16,329 nt of DNA, from positions 1-16,329 of the forward strand of contig JBOHBN010000395.1 in NCBI GenBank assembly GCA_050698355.1, given 5' to 3'. The position numbers and the translations under genes are program-made. Shown here in pieces: positions 1 to 6,696 of this stretch (the first letter of the stretch is position 1; each line of letters begins with the position of its first letter). The DNA comes from JBOHBN01 sp050698355. Lineage in GTDB: Bacteria; Actinomycetota; Actinomycetes; Streptosporangiales; WHST01. The notes below the pieces were generated by a model. The model saw only the letters and a program-made list of their open reading frames with translations. It ran no database searches and was not told where the DNA came from.

Positions 1-242
1 TTGATGGTGATGCCGCGCTCGCGCTCGATGTCCATCCGGTCGAGGTACTGCGAGCGCATGGCGCGCTCGTCGACCACGCCGGTGAGCTGGAGCATCCGGT
101 CGGCGAGGGTGGACTTCCCGTGGTCGATGTGCGCGATGATGCAGAAGTTGCGGATGCGCGCAGGATCGGTCCGTGCGGGATCGGTCGGATTGGGCACGAT
201 GGCGTGGCGATCTCTCGGTCGTCGAAACGGGAACGCCTCCAT
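1..242 (-). CDS. lepA: Elongation factor 4 (LepA), N-terminal part only
   Basis: Ribosome-associated translational GTPase that back-translocates or remodels elongating ribosomes. The gene runs off the left edge, so only about 80 of roughly 600 residues are visible. They include the G1 P-loop AHIDHGKST (residues 37-45) and the switch I / G2 stretch DIERERGITI (71-80), which together are diagnostic of the LepA/EF-G class; the segment LADRMLQLTGVVDER between them is typical of LepA. The start is uncertain: ATG at 242 gives a 30-residue N-terminal extension before the GTPase fold, while a GTG at 197 would give MPNPTDPARTDPARIRNF, nearer the usual length. Neither has a strong Shine-Dalgarno sequence. 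Family assignment is certain; the start is not. Confidence 0.95.
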   Translation of the reverse strand, partial: MEAFPFRRPRDRHAIVPNPTDPARTDPARIRNFCIIAHIDHGKSTLADRMLQLTGVVDERAMRSQYLDRMDIERERGITI

Positions 243-279
243 GGTCCCACGCCGCCGTCCCGCCCGGCGCATCGAAGCG

Positions 280-331
280 GTGATCATGAAGACTTGCCGT
301 AGCTATGACCACGACGATCCTTCATGATCAC
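280..331. repeat. 12-bp inverted repeat between lepA and the phosphotransferase remnant
   Basis: GTGATCATGAAG (280-291) and its exact reverse complement CTTCATGATCAC (320-331) flank a 28-base spacer. It lies just upstream of the lepA start and ends about 20 bases before phosphotransferase homology begins. The TGATCA core recurs in the 6411-6466 repeat. It could be a dispersed intergenic palindrome, an operator for lepA, or the scar of the event that removed the front of the phosphotransferase gene. Confidence 0.6.
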
Positions 332-351
332 GTGATAAAAGGTCGGTATGT

Positions 352-789
352 CCGCCACCGCCGCAGCACCTCGACCGGCTAACGGCGCTCGCCGAACGGC
401 CCGTCGAACCGGTGGGCGACTCGCTGCTACATCTCGACCTGCGCGCCGACAACCTCCTCATCACGTCCGATGGCCACGTACGGATCGTGGACTGGGCGCA
501 CGCGGCCACTGGCGCGCCCTGGATGGATCTCGTCCTGCTCCTGCTCGAGGTGAACACACACGGCGGCATCGACGTCGAGGAGGTCGTTGCCGGTCATCCG
601 CTCACCCGCGGCGTCGACCCTGCCAGCATCACCCAGGTCGTGCTCGCCATGTCCGGGATGTTCCAGCAGCGGTGTCGCCAGCCCGCCCCACCCGGCCTAC
701 CGACCATCCGCGCGTTCCAGCATGCGTACGCGCACGCGTCCGCCGACTGGCTGCCGCGCCGGTTTGGGGGCGGCGCGGGGCGCTGGTAG
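352..789 (+). pseudogene. Aminoglycoside phosphotransferase (APH) family remnant, N-terminal lobe missing
   Basis: The reading frame carries the C-terminal lobe of an APH/choline-kinase-type phosphotransferase. It has the catalytic loop HLDLRADN (codons from 430 onward; H-x-D-x-R-x-x-N pattern) and, about 20 residues later, the metal-binding segment IVDWAHAATGAPWMDL. The residues just before (PQHLDRLTALAERPVEPVGD) also fit the family, so homology extends upstream of the first usable start, GTG 412. The whole ATP-binding N-lobe, about half of a 270-300 aa protein, is absent. An in-frame stop at 325-327 closes the frame and no ribosome binding site precedes GTG 412. The stop codon overlaps the rpsT -10 box. 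I read it as a 5'-deleted, non-functional remnant. A short expressed C-lobe protein is possible but unlikely. Confidence 0.8.
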
Positions 790-792
790 CCT
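764..792 (+). promoter_or_regulatory. Putative rpsT promoter
   Basis: TTGGGG (764-769), a 17-base spacer and TAGCCT (787-792) form a sigma-70-type promoter in the last codons and stop of the phosphotransferase remnant. It predicts a start near 799 and a leader of about 55 bases before rpsT. The -35 is an imperfect match to TTGACA. Confidence 0.5.
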
Positions 793-798
793 TGGACA

Positions 799-821
799 TC
801 GCGCGGTGAGGTTCCGCGCGA
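799..821 (+). promoter_or_regulatory. Hairpin at the 5' end of the rpsT leader
   Basis: TCGCGCGG (799-806) pairs perfectly with CCGCGCGA (814-821) around a 7-base loop, 34 bases before the rpsT start. If transcription starts near 799, the hairpin sits at the very 5' end of the mRNA, where it could stabilise the message or take part in S20 feedback control. No U-tract follows, so a terminator for the remnant upstream is less likely. Confidence 0.45.
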
Positions 822-855
822 CCCCATGACGAACGACAACGACTGAGGCTCGCGC

Positions 856-1125
856 GTGGCGAATATCAAGTCCAAGATCAAGCGGAACAAGCAGAACGAG
901 GCTGCCCGGCAGCGCAACAAGGCCGTGCGCTCCGAGCTGCGTACCTCCGTACGCAAGTTCCGCCAGGCCGCCGACGCGGGCGACGTCGAGCAGACCGCCG
1001 TTCGGCTGACTGTGGCGAGCCGCGACCTGGACAAGGCCGTGAGCAAGGGCGTCATCCACAGGAACCAGGCCGCGAACCGCAAGTCGGCGCTCGCCGCGCG
1101 GGCGGCCAAGCTCACCAATAGCTAG
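856..1125 (+). CDS. rpsT: 30S ribosomal protein S20
   Basis: Primary 16S rRNA-binding protein of the small subunit. The 89-aa product begins MANIKSKIKRNKQNEAARQR (GTG start), the conserved S20 N-terminus, and continues as the lysine/arginine-rich three-helix bundle to AARAAKLTNS. Full length for the family. GAGG at 845-848, seven bases before the GTG, serves as ribosome binding site. It has its own apparent promoter (764-792) and a leader hairpin (799-821). It converges on the GntR gene with only five bases between the two stop codons. The placement between lepA and holA is what I expect in actinobacteria. Confidence 0.97.
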   Translation: MANIKSKIKRNKQNEAARQRNKAVRSELRTSVRKFRQAADAGDVEQTAVRLTVASRDLDKAVSKGVIHRNQAANRKSALAARAAKLTNS

Positions 1126-1130
1126 AGAGC

Positions 1131-1907
1131 CTAGCCGCGCAGCGAGACGTTGAACGAGTACCGCGACGCGCGGTAGACGTGTGACCCGTACTCCACGGTA
1201 GAGCCCTCCGGGCTGTACGTGCTTCGCTCCATGGTGAGCAGCGGTGCGCCCTTGGGTTCCTCGAGTAGGTCCGATTCCTCCCGCGTGGCCGAGCGCGCCC
1301 CGATCGTCTGCTGGGCTGCGTGCAGCCGCACCCCGGCCGCACGCAGCAGCTGGTAAAGGCCACGTGCCTCCAGCTCCGCGGTCGTCGGCCTGACCACGTC
1401 TCCCGGCAGGTAGTTCTCCAGCCGCGCGATCGGCTCCCCTCGCGCGTAGCGCACCCGCACGAAACGGGACACCTCGGTGTCCTCCGGTACGCCGAGCGGG
1501 CCGGCGATGCCGGCCGGGGCACCGACCACCTCGTTGACGAGCACGCGGGTGCTGGGCTTCTGGTCGATCTCCGCCAGGTCGTCGTACAGGCTGCTCAACT
1601 CCAGCGGCCGCTTCACCCGGTTGAGCACGACCTGCGTGCCCACACCGCGCTTGCGCACCACCATGCCCTTGTCGACGAGGGACTGGATCGCCTGCCGGAC
1701 GGTCGGGCGGGACAATCCGAGCCGCTCGGCGAGGCTGACCTCGTTGTCCAGCCGCGCGCCTGGCGGTAGCGCACCGGAGTCGATCGCAGCTTCCAGCTGG
1801 CTGGCGACCTGGAAGTACAGCGGTATCGGGCTGGCGTACTCCACCACGATGTCCCGGCCGGGTTCCCAGGCGCCTGCCTCCTGACTACGCGCCGCGCTGC
1901 TGGTCAC
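1131..1907 (-). CDS. GntR-family transcriptional regulator, HutC type (UTRA domain)
   Basis: A 258-aa one-component regulator. Residues about 27-95 form the GntR winged helix-turn-helix (PLYFQVASQLEAAIDSGALP, then NEVSLAERLGLSRPTVRQAI and GVGTQVV). Residues about 110-250 match the UTRA ligand-binding fold of the HutC subfamily, ending YGSHVYRASRYSFNV. Such proteins usually repress a sugar, amino-acid or histidine catabolic gene set and release DNA on binding a small effector. No catabolic operon is adjacent: holA lies upstream and rpsT is convergent, so target and effector are unknown. The GTG start at 1907 has only a weak ribosome binding site. The upstream palindrome at 1931-1954 may be an autoregulatory operator. 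It looks inserted into an otherwise conserved housekeeping block. Confidence 0.9.
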   Translation of the reverse strand: MTSSAARSQEAGAWEPGRDIVVEYASPIPLYFQVASQLEAAIDSGALPPGARLDNEVSLAERLGLSRPTVRQAIQSLVDKGMVVRKRGVGTQVVLNRVKRPLELSSLYDDLAEIDQKPSTRVLVNEVVGAPAGIAGPLGVPEDTEVSRFVRVRYARGEPIARLENYLPGDVVRPTTAELEARGLYQLLRAAGVRLHAAQQTIGARSATREESDLLEEPKGAPLLTMERSTYSPEGSTVEYGSHVYRASRYSFNVSLRG

Positions 1908-1930
1908 GGCACCACGCTACCAAGACCCCA

Positions 1931-1954
1931 TGACGTCGTTAGGTAAATACGTCA
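1931..1954. promoter_or_regulatory. Imperfect palindrome upstream of the GntR gene, candidate operator
   Basis: TGACGT (1931-1936) and ACGTCA (1949-1954) flank a TTAGGTAA core. Outer arms of 6/6 and inner arms of 3/3 match, with two mismatched pairs between them. It lies 24 bases upstream of the regulator's start in locally AT-richer sequence, where promoter and autoregulatory sites are expected. It is not a close match to a GntR consensus I can name. Confidence 0.4.
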
Positions 1955-1989
1955 GGACTTTTGCGGCCGCGCTTACCAGGTAGCCGTCC

Positions 1990-2958
1990 CTACCGGCGGG
2001 CGCACCTGGCCACGGTGACCACGGCCCGCTCCAGCGCGTACGCCGGCTCGGCGGCCTCGCCCTTGACTCGCGCGTCGGCCTCCGCGACGGCCTGCAGGGC
2101 TCCGACAATGCCCTCGTCGGACCACGACCGCATCTGCTTGCGCACGCGGTCGACCTTCCACGGCGGCATCGCCAGCCGCTGAGCCAGCTCCGCCGACCGC
2201 GCGCTGCCGGCCGAACGCACCATGGCGATCGACCGTACGCCCTGTGCGAGAGCGCTGGTGACGAGTACCGGTGCCACGCCGGTCGAGATCGCCCAGCGGA
2301 GCTGCTCGAGCGCCTCGGCCGCGCGTCCCTCGACGGCCTTGTCGGCAACGGAGAAACTGGTCACCTCCGCTCGTCCGCGGTAGTAGCGCGCGACCGCGTC
2401 GGCGCCGATCCGGCCGCCGGTGTCGGACACGAGCTGCTCGCACGCCGCCCCGAGCTCGCGCAGGTCGGTGCCCACCGCATCGACCAGGGCACGCGCGCCG
2501 TCTGCGCTGATCGCCCCGCCCACCCGGCGCGCCTCGGCGACGAGGAAGTCAACGCGCTCGTTCTGCCACCGCACCTGCGGGCAGTCGACCCGGCGAGCAC
2601 CGGCGTCCGCCGCGGCCTCCAGCACGGTCTTCCCGCGCTTGCCACCGGCGTGCACGAGCACGATGACCATGCCGTCGGCCGGATCGGCGAGCACGCCGCG
2701 CAGCTCCCCGACCAGATCCTTGCCGAGCAGCTCCGCGCCGCGGATGACGATGACCTGGCAGCCGCCGAACAGCGACGGGCTGGTCAGCTCGGTGAGCCGC
2801 CCCGGCTCGAGCGCACCGGGCTGCACCTCGTCAACGTGGGTGTCGGGATCGCTGCCGCGCGCCGCCGCGATCACCTCCTGCACGGCTCGGTCGACGAGCA
2901 GTTCCTCGCCGCCGGTGACGACGGTCACCGACGGGTTATCGCGTCGCGCGGCTGGCAC
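1990..2958 (-). CDS. holA: DNA polymerase III, delta subunit
   Basis: Clamp-loader delta subunit, which opens the beta sliding clamp at primer-template junctions. The 322-aa product has the AAA+-like N-terminal domain (SVTVVTGGEELLVDRAVQEV near residue 10, then LTELTSPSLFGGCQVIVIRG), the central DLRELGAACEQLV helix region and the C-terminal collar domain. Length is normal for the family. The GTG at 2958 is chosen because the frame upstream has no family similarity and overlaps the end of comEC. The ribosome binding site is weak. It starts 28 bases after the comEC stop and is probably cotranscribed with comEA-comEC, an arrangement common in actinobacteria. Confidence 0.93.
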   Translation of the reverse strand: MPAARRDNPSVTVVTGGEELLVDRAVQEVIAAARGSDPDTHVDEVQPGALEPGRLTELTSPSLFGGCQVIVIRGAELLGKDLVGELRGVLADPADGMVIVLVHAGGKRGKTVLEAAADAGARRVDCPQVRWQNERVDFLVAEARRVGGAISADGARALVDAVGTDLRELGAACEQLVSDTGGRIGADAVARYYRGRAEVTSFSVADKAVEGRAAEALEQLRWAISTGVAPVLVTSALAQGVRSIAMVRSAGSARSAELAQRLAMPPWKVDRVRKQMRSWSDEGIVGALQAVAEADARVKGEAAEPAYALERAVVTVARCARR

Positions 2959-2986
2959 GAGCCCAGCATCCCATGCGGGGCACCAT

Positions 2987-5347
2987 CTATGGCGGGGCCC
3001 GCGGTTGCCTGGTGGCGACCGCGAGCCGGCCGCCGGAGTCGCACACGGCGACCGCCCCGACGCGGTCGGTGCGGACGATCCGCATGCCAAGCGTCCGCAG
3101 CTCGGCGAGCAGCGACGGCGCCGGGTGGCCGTAACCGTTGTCCGCGCCGACGGAGATGACCGCCAGCCGGGCGCCGCTCGCGGCGAGGAATTCCGCGTCG
3201 AAGTCGGCGGACCCGTGGTGGGGCACCTTCAACACGTCCGCTCGCAGGTTCGCTCCCCGGTACAGGATGCGCCGCTCGGAGTCCTCGTCCGCGTCGGCGG
3301 TGAGCAGGACGGAGTGACCCGCCGTCTCTGCGCGCAGCACCACGGCAGCCTCGTTCGGCTCGGAGGTGACGAGCGGTGGTCGCGGGCTCAGCACGCGCAG
3401 GCGTACCGGGCCGACACGCCACACCGCGCCCGCCGACGGTTCACGTACGGGCGTGTCATGCCGCGCCGTAGCCCGCGCGAGCAGGCGCCAGCCGCTCGCC
3501 GGCTCGCGCAGGGGGCTGGTCAGCACCACGCCGACGTCCCGGCCGCGGAAGACGCCGGCGATACCGCCGACATGGTCTGCGTCGAGGTGGGTGATGACCA
3601 GGAGGGGGATCCGCTCGACGTCCAGCGCGGTGAGGCACGCGTCCATCGGCGCCGGCTCCGGGCCGGCGTCTACCACGACCGCCGCCGAGCCGCCCGCGTT
3701 GAGCACCAGCCCGTCGCCCTGCCCGACGTCGCAGGCGACGAGAAACCACCCTGGTGGTGGCCAGGTGGGCGCAACGGCGTGCAGGATGCCGCCGGCGGCG
3801 AGCGCCACCGCGGCGCCGGTGGCGACGATGCGCCGGGGCCACCTGTGCGGGGCGAGGAACAGCAGCGCGGTCGTCAACACAGCGAGCAGCACCGCGCCCG
3901 GCACCCCACCGGGCCACCCGATCGACGCCCCGGGCACCGCGGCCGCGACCCGCGCGACGTGCACGAGCCACCACGCCGGCAGCCAGGCGCACCAGCCAAG
4001 GGCCGTCGCCACAACGGGAAGCAGCGGCTGCGCCACCGTCGCAAGCACGCCGAGGACCGTCACCGGCGCGACGGCCGGTGCCGCCGCGAGATTTGCCGCG
4101 ACACCGACGAGGTTGACCTGCGCGGCGAGCATGGCGATGACCGGTCCGCACATGACCTGAGCGGCGGCCGGCACGGCGATCGACTCGGCGAGCGGCCGCG
4201 GGATGCCCCTGGCGACCATCCGGTCGCGCCACGGCGGCGCGAGCACCAGCAGGCCGAACGTGGCGAGCACCGAGAGCGCGAACCCGTACGACCTCGCCAG
4301 TGCGGGCTGGGCGTACACGAGCACCAGCACCGCGGCGAAGAGAGGAGGCAGCCCGCGACGCGGCCGTCCGGTGCTCAGCGCCAGCAAGCCCACCCCTCCC
4401 ATGACGGCGGCACGCAGCACGCTCGGCTCCGGGCGGGCGAGGATGACGAACCCCACGACTCCCCCGGCCCCCGCGATGGACAGCAGCCGGCTGCCGGCTC
4501 CGGCCCGGCGGCCGAGCGCGAGTATCGCTCCGGTGACGATCGCGAGGTTGGCGCCGCTGACGACGAGGAGATGGGTCAGCCCGGTTCGCTTGAACTCCTC
4601 CTCCACCCGGGCCGACAACAGCGAGGTGTCCCCGACCACGAGTGCCGGTACGAGACCGCGCTCGGCGGCGGGCAGCCCGGCCACCGCCTCGCGCAGCCCG
4701 GCCCGCAGCCGCTCGGCTCCGGCCTGCAGCGGGCCGGGCTGGGCCACGACATGTGGCGGGCTGCGGGGGAAGAAGACCGCGGCCAGGGTGCCGCGGTCGC
4801 GGGGTGTCGCGACGGTCCCGCGCGCGGTCACGCGCTGGCCGGGCGTGAGCGATGCCCAGTCGTGCCCGTGCGCGAGTACGAGTATCGGCTGCCGCGCCCG
4901 GTGCGTACGCCCACCGTGCCGGAGGCGGTGCAGGGAGGCCCGCACGCTCACGGTCGGCTCGCGCCACGCCGGACCCGACCGGTCACCGACCTCCGGGTCC
5001 GCCGTCACCACCAGGCGCAGCTGGACGCTCGCCTCCGCCGCGGCCAACCGACCGGCGGGACCGGAGGTGAGCACGGCCAGGTGCGCGCCGGTGCACAGCG
5101 CGGCGGCGCCCGCGCACGCCAGCGTTGCCGGCACGGTCCAGCGCATCCCGCCGGGCAACCGCCCGCCGGCGAACCGGGTAACCGCGGCGAGCAGCGCGCA
5201 GCATCCACCGGTGATGACGGCGGTTCGCGCATCGGCGACGAGCAGGACGAGCGCGGTGAGCCAGGCAGCCGCGGCCGGCGCCGCCAACCGGAGATCGGGC
5301 GGCTCCGCTGGTGCGGTGCGGCGCGCGAGCCCATCAGACCCGGACAC
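2987..5347 (-). CDS. comEC: ComEC/Rec2-family DNA uptake channel with metallo-beta-lactamase-like domain
   Basis: Membrane channel that moves single-stranded DNA into the cytoplasm during natural transformation. The 786-aa product has N-terminal membrane segments (from about residue 21), an extracytoplasmic DUF4131-like region (about 105-200), then the multi-helix Competence domain opened by GLTHLLVVSGANLAIV (256-271). The C-terminal metallo-beta-lactamase-like domain carries THLDADHVGG (H587, D589, D591, H592), VPHHGS (H710, H711) and a SVGADNGYGHP end motif, consistent with an intact nuclease site. Start GTG 5347 overlaps the comEA stop by 14 bases, indicating translational coupling; the frame upstream of it does not resemble ComEC. 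Actinomycete homologues are widespread even where competence has not been shown, so the physiological role is uncertain. Confidence 0.94.
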   Translation of the reverse strand: MSGSDGLARRTAPAEPPDLRLAAPAAAAWLTALVLLVADARTAVITGGCCALLAAVTRFAGGRLPGGMRWTVPATLACAGAAALCTGAHLAVLTSGPAGRLAAAEASVQLRLVVTADPEVGDRSGPAWREPTVSVRASLHRLRHGGRTHRARQPILVLAHGHDWASLTPGQRVTARGTVATPRDRGTLAAVFFPRSPPHVVAQPGPLQAGAERLRAGLREAVAGLPAAERGLVPALVVGDTSLLSARVEEEFKRTGLTHLLVVSGANLAIVTGAILALGRRAGAGSRLLSIAGAGGVVGFVILARPEPSVLRAAVMGGVGLLALSTGRPRRGLPPLFAAVLVLVYAQPALARSYGFALSVLATFGLLVLAPPWRDRMVARGIPRPLAESIAVPAAAQVMCGPVIAMLAAQVNLVGVAANLAAAPAVAPVTVLGVLATVAQPLLPVVATALGWCAWLPAWWLVHVARVAAAVPGASIGWPGGVPGAVLLAVLTTALLFLAPHRWPRRIVATGAAVALAAGGILHAVAPTWPPPGWFLVACDVGQGDGLVLNAGGSAAVVVDAGPEPAPMDACLTALDVERIPLLVITHLDADHVGGIAGVFRGRDVGVVLTSPLREPASGWRLLARATARHDTPVREPSAGAVWRVGPVRLRVLSPRPPLVTSEPNEAAVVLRAETAGHSVLLTADADEDSERRILYRGANLRADVLKVPHHGSADFDAEFLAASGARLAVISVGADNGYGHPAPSLLAELRTLGMRIVRTDRVGAVAVCDSGGRLAVATRQPRAPP

Positions 5348-6230
5348 GCGGTGCCAGGTCGGCGTAGGTCTTCTCGCCGATGCCGGAGATGTCCTGCAGT
5401 TGCTCGACGGACTGGAACCCGCCGTGTGCGGTGCGGTAGTCGATGATCCGCTGGCCGAGCACCGGCCCGACGCCCGGGAGGGTCTCGAGCTGGTCGAGCG
5501 TAGCCACGTTGAGGTCGACCGGTGCGGCGGACGGCGAACCTCCCCCAGCGGGCGGGCTCGCACCTGCCGGCGGTGGCTTACCCACGACGACCTGCTCGCC
5601 GTCGACCAGCTCGCGGGCCAGGTTGAGCCCACCGTCCTTCGCGCCGTGCTTGAGCCCACCCGCGGCGCGGATGGCGTCCTGCACCCGCGAGCCGGACGGC
5701 AGCCGCACGAGGCCCGGCTCGCGGACCTTGCCGCTCACATCGACGACCACCTGCGCCGGCGAGGAAGACGCGCTCCCGGCCGCCGACGACGCGGCAGCGG
5801 GAACGGAAGAGACAGCGGGGGTCGGCACCACCGTCGGCACCGAGCGGGCGTGCCACCACAGGCCCGCGCTGACCACGGCCGCCAGCACGGCGACGACCGC
5901 AAGCGCGCGCCAGCCGCGACCGGCCGGGTTGACGCGCGCACCGCGCAGCGTCGGCGGCAGCCTCTCGGCGACCGCTGTGCGTAGCAGCTCCCCCGCGCTG
6001 GGCGCGGGTGACGGCCGCGCGCCAGCGTCACCCCGCGGCACCTCGGGCGGCGGGCCGCCGGTCTCGGGCCCAGGCGACCACCTCGTACCCGTTGGGGCGG
6101 CCGGTTCCGGCTCGCCCTCCGCTCCGGCCGGGCCGGGCTTCTCCGGCACCCAGCCGGACGCCTCGGCGGGCACGACGCGGCTCACGCGTGCCGCGACCTC
6201 GTCGACGTCGGCCGCCTTTCTTCCTCGCAT
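5334..6230 (-). CDS. comEA: ComEA-type DNA-binding protein
   Basis: Membrane-anchored DNA receptor feeding DNA to ComEC. The 298-aa product has a cytoplasmic Pro/Glu/Gly-rich N-terminal region (1-106), one transmembrane helix WRALAVVAVLAAVVSAGLWW (107-126), a Ser/Ala/Pro linker, an SLBB domain (VVVDVSGKVREPGLVRLPSG, about 161-217) and tandem helix-hairpin-helix motifs (LNVATLDQLETLPGVGPVLG at 240-259; ISGIGEKTYADLAP at 281-294). The order TM-SLBB-HhH is typical of ComEA; the roughly 100-residue low-complexity N-terminal region is long and may be partly mis-started. ATG 6230 lacks a clear ribosome binding site. It overlaps comEC by 14 bases. Confidence 0.92.
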   Translation of the reverse strand: MRGRKAADVDEVAARVSRVVPAEASGWVPEKPGPAGAEGEPEPAAPTGTRWSPGPETGGPPPEVPRGDAGARPSPAPSAGELLRTAVAERLPPTLRGARVNPAGRGWRALAVVAVLAAVVSAGLWWHARSVPTVVPTPAVSSVPAAASSAAGSASSSPAQVVVDVSGKVREPGLVRLPSGSRVQDAIRAAGGLKHGAKDGGLNLARELVDGEQVVVGKPPPAGASPPAGGGSPSAAPVDLNVATLDQLETLPGVGPVLGQRIIDYRTAHGGFQSVEQLQDISGIGEKTYADLAPRVRV

Positions 6231-6282
6231 GCACGAGACGCTAGGCGCGCGCGGACGGCGCGCGGGCGGTCACGAGGCAACC

Positions 6283-6291
6283 GGTGGACAA
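6283..6291 (-). promoter_or_regulatory. Near-perfect DnaA box (8/9)
   Basis: The minus strand reads TTGTCCACC, one mismatch from TTGTCCACA. GTGGACAAC at 6284-6292 repeats at 6313-6321, 29 bases further on. Confidence 0.4.
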
Positions 6292-6311
6292 CGTCGTCCA
6301 GCGCCCGGCGC

Positions 6312-6320
6312 TGTGGACAA
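6312..6320 (-). promoter_or_regulatory. Perfect DnaA box
   Basis: The minus strand reads TTGTCCACA, the high-GC actinobacterial DnaA-box consensus, about 90 bases upstream of the comEA start. Confidence 0.55.
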
Positions 6321-6410
6321 CCCGGCCGGAGTTCCAGGTTGGACGATTCCGGCAGTTGTCGGTTGCCTCACCGTGTAACCAGCCTTGAACGCCGCCATGA
6401 CCTACCAGTC

Positions 6411-6466
6411 CATGATCGTGGGAGAGGTACCGGTCCCCCGCCACGGGCAGGCTTCCCATGATCACG
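6411..6466. repeat. 13-bp imperfect inverted repeat with TGATC cores
   Basis: CATGATCGTGGGA (6411-6423) and TCCCATGATCACG (6454-6466) pair at 11 of 13 positions, with one further G-T wobble, around a 30-base spacer. Size, spacing and the CATGATCACG right end resemble the 280-331 repeat, suggesting one repeat family. Confidence 0.5.
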
Positions 6467-6479
6467 AACGGATCCCGCC

Positions 6480-6533
6480 CGCACGACCGCGTTCACCCGC
6501 CCGAGGGCGTCGGCGCCTACCGACGGTCGTGCG
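6480..6533. repeat. 10-bp perfect inverted repeat abutting a DnaA box
   Basis: CGCACGACCG (6480-6489) and CGGTCGTGCG (6524-6533) are exact reverse complements around a 34-base spacer. The right arm ends one base before the perfect DnaA box at 6534. Confidence 0.5.
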
Positions 6534-6542
6534 TTGTCCACA
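6534..6542 (+). promoter_or_regulatory. Perfect DnaA box
   Basis: TTGTCCACA on the plus strand, immediately after the 6480-6533 inverted repeat and opposite in orientation to the box at 6312-6320. Confidence 0.55.
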
Positions 6543-6696
6543 GCACGTCGCGACCCTCCCAACACGGCCCTAGGAACGGTTACGGTGGATGCAGGCTTGG
6601 GTATCCACGTTGTATACGTGCTGGCCTCCCGCCGGCACCCTGATCGGCCGGGCTGGCGACGAGTGCCCCCGAACCGTCGCCAGCTCGGTCCTCCAC

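Larger units (their letters stand above)
6274..6369. repeat. 10-bp inverted repeat enclosing two DnaA-box-like sites
   Basis: GAGGCAACCG (6274-6283) and CGGTTGCCTC (6360-6369) are exact reverse complements separated by 76 bases. The enclosed sequence carries the 8/9 and the perfect reverse-orientation DnaA boxes. Confidence 0.5.
6231..6696. other. 466-bp non-coding gap with DnaA boxes and three inverted repeats
   Basis: I see no convincing gene here on either strand. It holds two perfect and one near-perfect DnaA box, three inverted repeats (6274-6369, 6411-6466, 6480-6533) and a short pair GTGGAT/ATCCAC (6585-6590 / 6603-6608). The last is followed by CACGT/ACGTG (6606-6610 / 6616-6620), which may form a terminator-like structure for the DegV-family gene. 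The comEA promoter should also be here, but I could not place it. Confidence 0.6.

Noticed and set aside
348..809. Plus-strand ORF starting at ATG 348
   Set aside because: It is in a different frame from the phosphotransferase motifs, has low-complexity Arg/Ala content and no homology signal.
1121..1135. GCTAG/CTAGC stem between the convergent rpsT and GntR stop codons
   Set aside because: It is only five base pairs built from the two TAG stop codons themselves, with no U-tract. Too weak to call a bidirectional terminator.
2420..5446. Very long plus-strand open frame of about 1000 codons opposite holA and comEC
   Set aside because: It has low-complexity Arg/Ala/Gly/His-rich composition and no recognisable domains. 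It is the GC-bias shadow of comEC and holA, whose motifs are intact.
6231..6696. Chromosomal replication origin
   Set aside because: DnaA boxes are present, but dnaA, dnaN and the usual dense box array are not. A secondary DnaA-binding site is the more modest reading.
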